Source: Streptomyces diastatochromogenes (GTDB lineage Bacteria; Actinomycetota; Actinomycetes; Streptomycetales; Streptomycetaceae). Taken from it: 64,000 nucleotides of DNA. The DNA lies in contig NZ_MCGQ01000004.1 in assembly GCF_002242805.1 (NCBI RefSeq), positions 96,443 through 160,442 on the forward strand, given 5' to 3'. The position numbers were made by a program, and so were the translations under genes. Below are positions 62,317-64,000 of the stretch, piece after piece; the stretch's first letter is position 1, and the number at the start of each line of letters is the position of its first letter. A model generated the notes under the pieces. The model did not search any database. It worked only from the letters and a program-made list of their open reading frames with translations, and was not told where the DNA came from.

Positions 62317-63246
62317 ATGAAACGCCCCATGACCGTCCTGCTCACCGCCCTCGCCCCCGTCTCCTGGGGCACCACCTACGCCGTCACCACCGAGTTCCTC
62401 CCGGCCGACCGCCCCCTGTTCACCGCCCTGATGAGGGCCCTGCCCGCCGGGCTCGTCCTGCTGGCCCTGACCCGGGCGCTGCCGCGCGGCGCCTGGTGGG
62501 CGAAGGCGTTCGTGCTGGGCGCGCTGAACATCGGCGCCTTCTTCCCGCTGCTGTTCGTGTCGGCGTACCGGCTGCCCGGCGGGATGGCCGCCGTCGTCGG
62601 ATCGGTCGGGCCGCTGTTCGTCGTGGGCCTCTCGGCGCTGCTCCTCGGGCAGCGGCCGGCCGGGCGCACGCTGGTCGCCGGGGTCGTCGCCGCGTTCGGT
62701 GTGAGTCTCGTCGTCCTCAAGGGGGCCGGTGCCCTGGACGTGGTCGGGGTGCTCGCGGCCGTCGCCTCCACCGCCTCGATGGCCGCCGGGACGGTGCTGA
62801 CCAAGCGGTGGGGCCGCCCGGACGGCGTCGGCCCGCTGGCGCTCACCGGCTGGCAGCTCACCGCGGGCGGCCTGCTCATCGCGCCGGTCGCCTTCCTGGC
62901 CGAGGGTGCCCCGCCCGCGCTCGACGGCCGTGCCGCCGGCGGCTACCTCTACCTGGCGCTGGCGAACACCGCGCTCGCCTACTGGCTCTGGTTCCGCGGC
63001 ATCGGCCGGCTCAGCGCCACCCAGGTCGGTTTCCTCGGCCCGCTCTCCCCGCTGACCGCCGCCGTGGTCGGCTGGGCGGCCCTCGGACAGGCGCTCACGC
63101 CGCTGCAGGTGGCGGGCATGGCGCTGGCGTTCGGGGCGACGGTGGCCGGGCAGCTGGGAGCGGGTCGCCGCCGATCATTCAGCTCTGCTGAAAAGACTGC
63201 TCGAAAAGATTCGATGGACCTGACGGTTCCGGCGCTGCGACGGTAG
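62317..63246 (+). CDS. EamA/DMT-family transporter
   Basis: 309 aa, ten helices in two EamA repeats. PVSWGTTYAVTTEFLPADRP opens the first, and LALTGWQLTAGGLLIAPVAF and LANTALAYWLWFRGIGRLSATQ mark the second. A hydrophilic tail of about 25 residues follows. ATG 62317 is preceded by GAAGGGA, 32 bp after the MFS stop, so it may share its transcript. Confidence 0.9.
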   Translation: MKRPMTVLLTALAPVSWGTTYAVTTEFLPADRPLFTALMRALPAGLVLLALTRALPRGAWWAKAFVLGALNIGAFFPLLFVSAYRLPGGMAAVVGSVGPLFVVGLSALLLGQRPAGRTLVAGVVAAFGVSLVVLKGAGALDVVGVLAAVASTASMAAGTVLTKRWGRPDGVGPLALTGWQLTAGGLLIAPVAFLAEGAPPALDGRAAGGYLYLALANTALAYWLWFRGIGRLSATQVGFLGPLSPLTAAVVGWAALGQALTPLQVAGMALAFGATVAGQLGAGRRRSFSSAEKTARKDSMDLTVPALRR

Positions 63247-63282
63247 GTGCACATCCACCCACCCCACAGCGAAAGGACCCCA

Positions 63283-64000
63283 GTGGCAGCCGTCTTGCAC
63301 CGGACCACCGCCTCCCCTGCCTCCACCACCCGTCCCCGCAAGACAGCCGCCCCATTGCTCGGCCTGGCCCTGGCCGCCCTCGCCACCGTCGTCTGGTCCG
63401 GCAGCTTCGTCACCTCCCGCGCGCTGCACGACAGCGTCCCGCCGATCCAGCACGCCTTCTGGCGCTGGGTGATCGCGCTGGTGGCCGTGGCTCCCTTCGG
63501 AGCCCGCCGGGCCTGGCGGCAACGGGCCCTGATCCGACGCCACGCCCGCTACGTCCTCCTCGCCTCCCTCCTCGGCGTCGCCGTCTACAACACCCTCGTC
63601 AACCAGGCGGGCCTGACCACCCCGGCCCCCACCATGGGCATGATCATGGCCGCCTCGCCGGTCCTGATGGCGGTGTTCGAGCGGCTGGGCGGCGTACGGC
63701 TCGGAGCGCGGCGGACCCTCGGACTGCTGACGGCCTGCGCGGGCGTGCTGCTGCTCATGGGCGGCGGGGCGAGCTTCGGCGCCGGTGACCTGTGGATGAT
63801 CGCCGCGTCCTGCTGCTTCGCCGCCTACAGCGCGCTGCTCCGCCGCCGCCCCGCCGAACTGGACGGCACCGCCTTCCTGTTCACCACATTCCTCGTCGGC
63901 ACGGTCCTCCTGCTGCCCGTACAGGCGGCAAGCCTCGCCACCCAAGGCGCCTTCCACCCGACGCCCGGCACGCTACTCCCCCTCCTCTACGTCGGCGTGG
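63283..64000 (+). CDS. EamA/DMT-family transporter, truncated by the window end
   Basis: 239 codons are visible and the frame is open to the last base. GTG 63283 has GAAAGGA upstream. GLALAALATVVWSGSFVTSR is the first helix, QHAFWRWVIALVAVAPFGARRAW the second, and APTMGMIMAASPVLMAVFERLGG is typical of the family. It is distinct from the preceding EamA gene, to which it is only distantly similar. The C-terminus lies outside the window. Confidence 0.88.
   Translation, partial: MAAVLHRTTASPASTTRPRKTAAPLLGLALAALATVVWSGSFVTSRALHDSVPPIQHAFWRWVIALVAVAPFGARRAWRQRALIRRHARYVLLASLLGVAVYNTLVNQAGLTTPAPTMGMIMAASPVLMAVFERLGGVRLGARRTLGLLTACAGVLLLMGGGASFGAGDLWMIAASCCFAAYSALLRRRPAELDGTAFLFTTFLVGTVLLLPVQAASLATQGAFHPTPGTLLPLLYVGV

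Overview
The window is high-GC actinobacterial DNA and reads as Streptomyces chromosome. The signs are pervasive GC third positions, GTG and TTG starts, GGAGG ribosome sites, ATGA/GTGA overlaps, a LAXTG sortase substrate, a PknG-GlnX-GlnH cluster and ECF sigma/anti-sigma genes. I saw no rRNA, tRNA, CRISPR array, transposase or phage gene. It looks like core-to-intermediate chromosome rich in regulators and transporters.

Layout. 1-5.3 kb: two tandem dynamin-like GTPases, an intergenic tandem repeat and an SSB-family protein. 5.6-12.9 kb: a thioester-domain LAXTG surface protein, an Imm5-like protein, a membrane CDP-glycerol-type transferase, ettA, a hot-dog thioesterase and a coupled hypothetical, closed by a near-perfect inverted repeat. 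12.9-18.7 kb (minus strand): a four-carbon sugar-acid operon (FadR/GntR regulator, DUF1537 kinase, class II aldolase, LtnD-type dehydrogenase, GntP permease) behind a 26-bp palindrome. 18.9-26.1 kb: a MacB/FtsX-type ABC exporter with two very large permeases. 26.2-27.7 kb: a truncated globin and a PCMT-type methyltransferase.

27.7-38.5 kb (minus strand) is the most interesting locus. It holds glnX, glnH, a coiled-coil protein, pknG, a PP2C phosphatase, a VWA protein and an FHA protein in one tightly packed run. PknG, the phosphatase and the FHA protein all carry N-terminal CxxC-type zinc ribbons. This looks like a complete sensor-kinase-phosphatase-reader circuit for amino-acid status.

38.6-46.5 kb: a VOC protein, a GNAT enzyme and a sugar operon (ROK regulator, binding protein, two permeases, GH4 glycosidase, BadF-type kinase) with a probable ROK operator upstream. 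46.6-50.8 kb: secreted and membrane hypotheticals, MscS and an HNH nuclease whose terminator is built into its 3' end. 50.8-55.2 kb: an ECF sigma/anti-sigma pair followed by an ABC exporter. 55.4-58.1 kb: an 81-residue repeat peptide coupled to malQ, and a small membrane protein. 58.1-64 kb: a TetR/FAD-monooxygenase pair with a striking 14-bp operator array, a MarR/MFS pair with its own palindrome, and two EamA transporters, the last cut by the window end.
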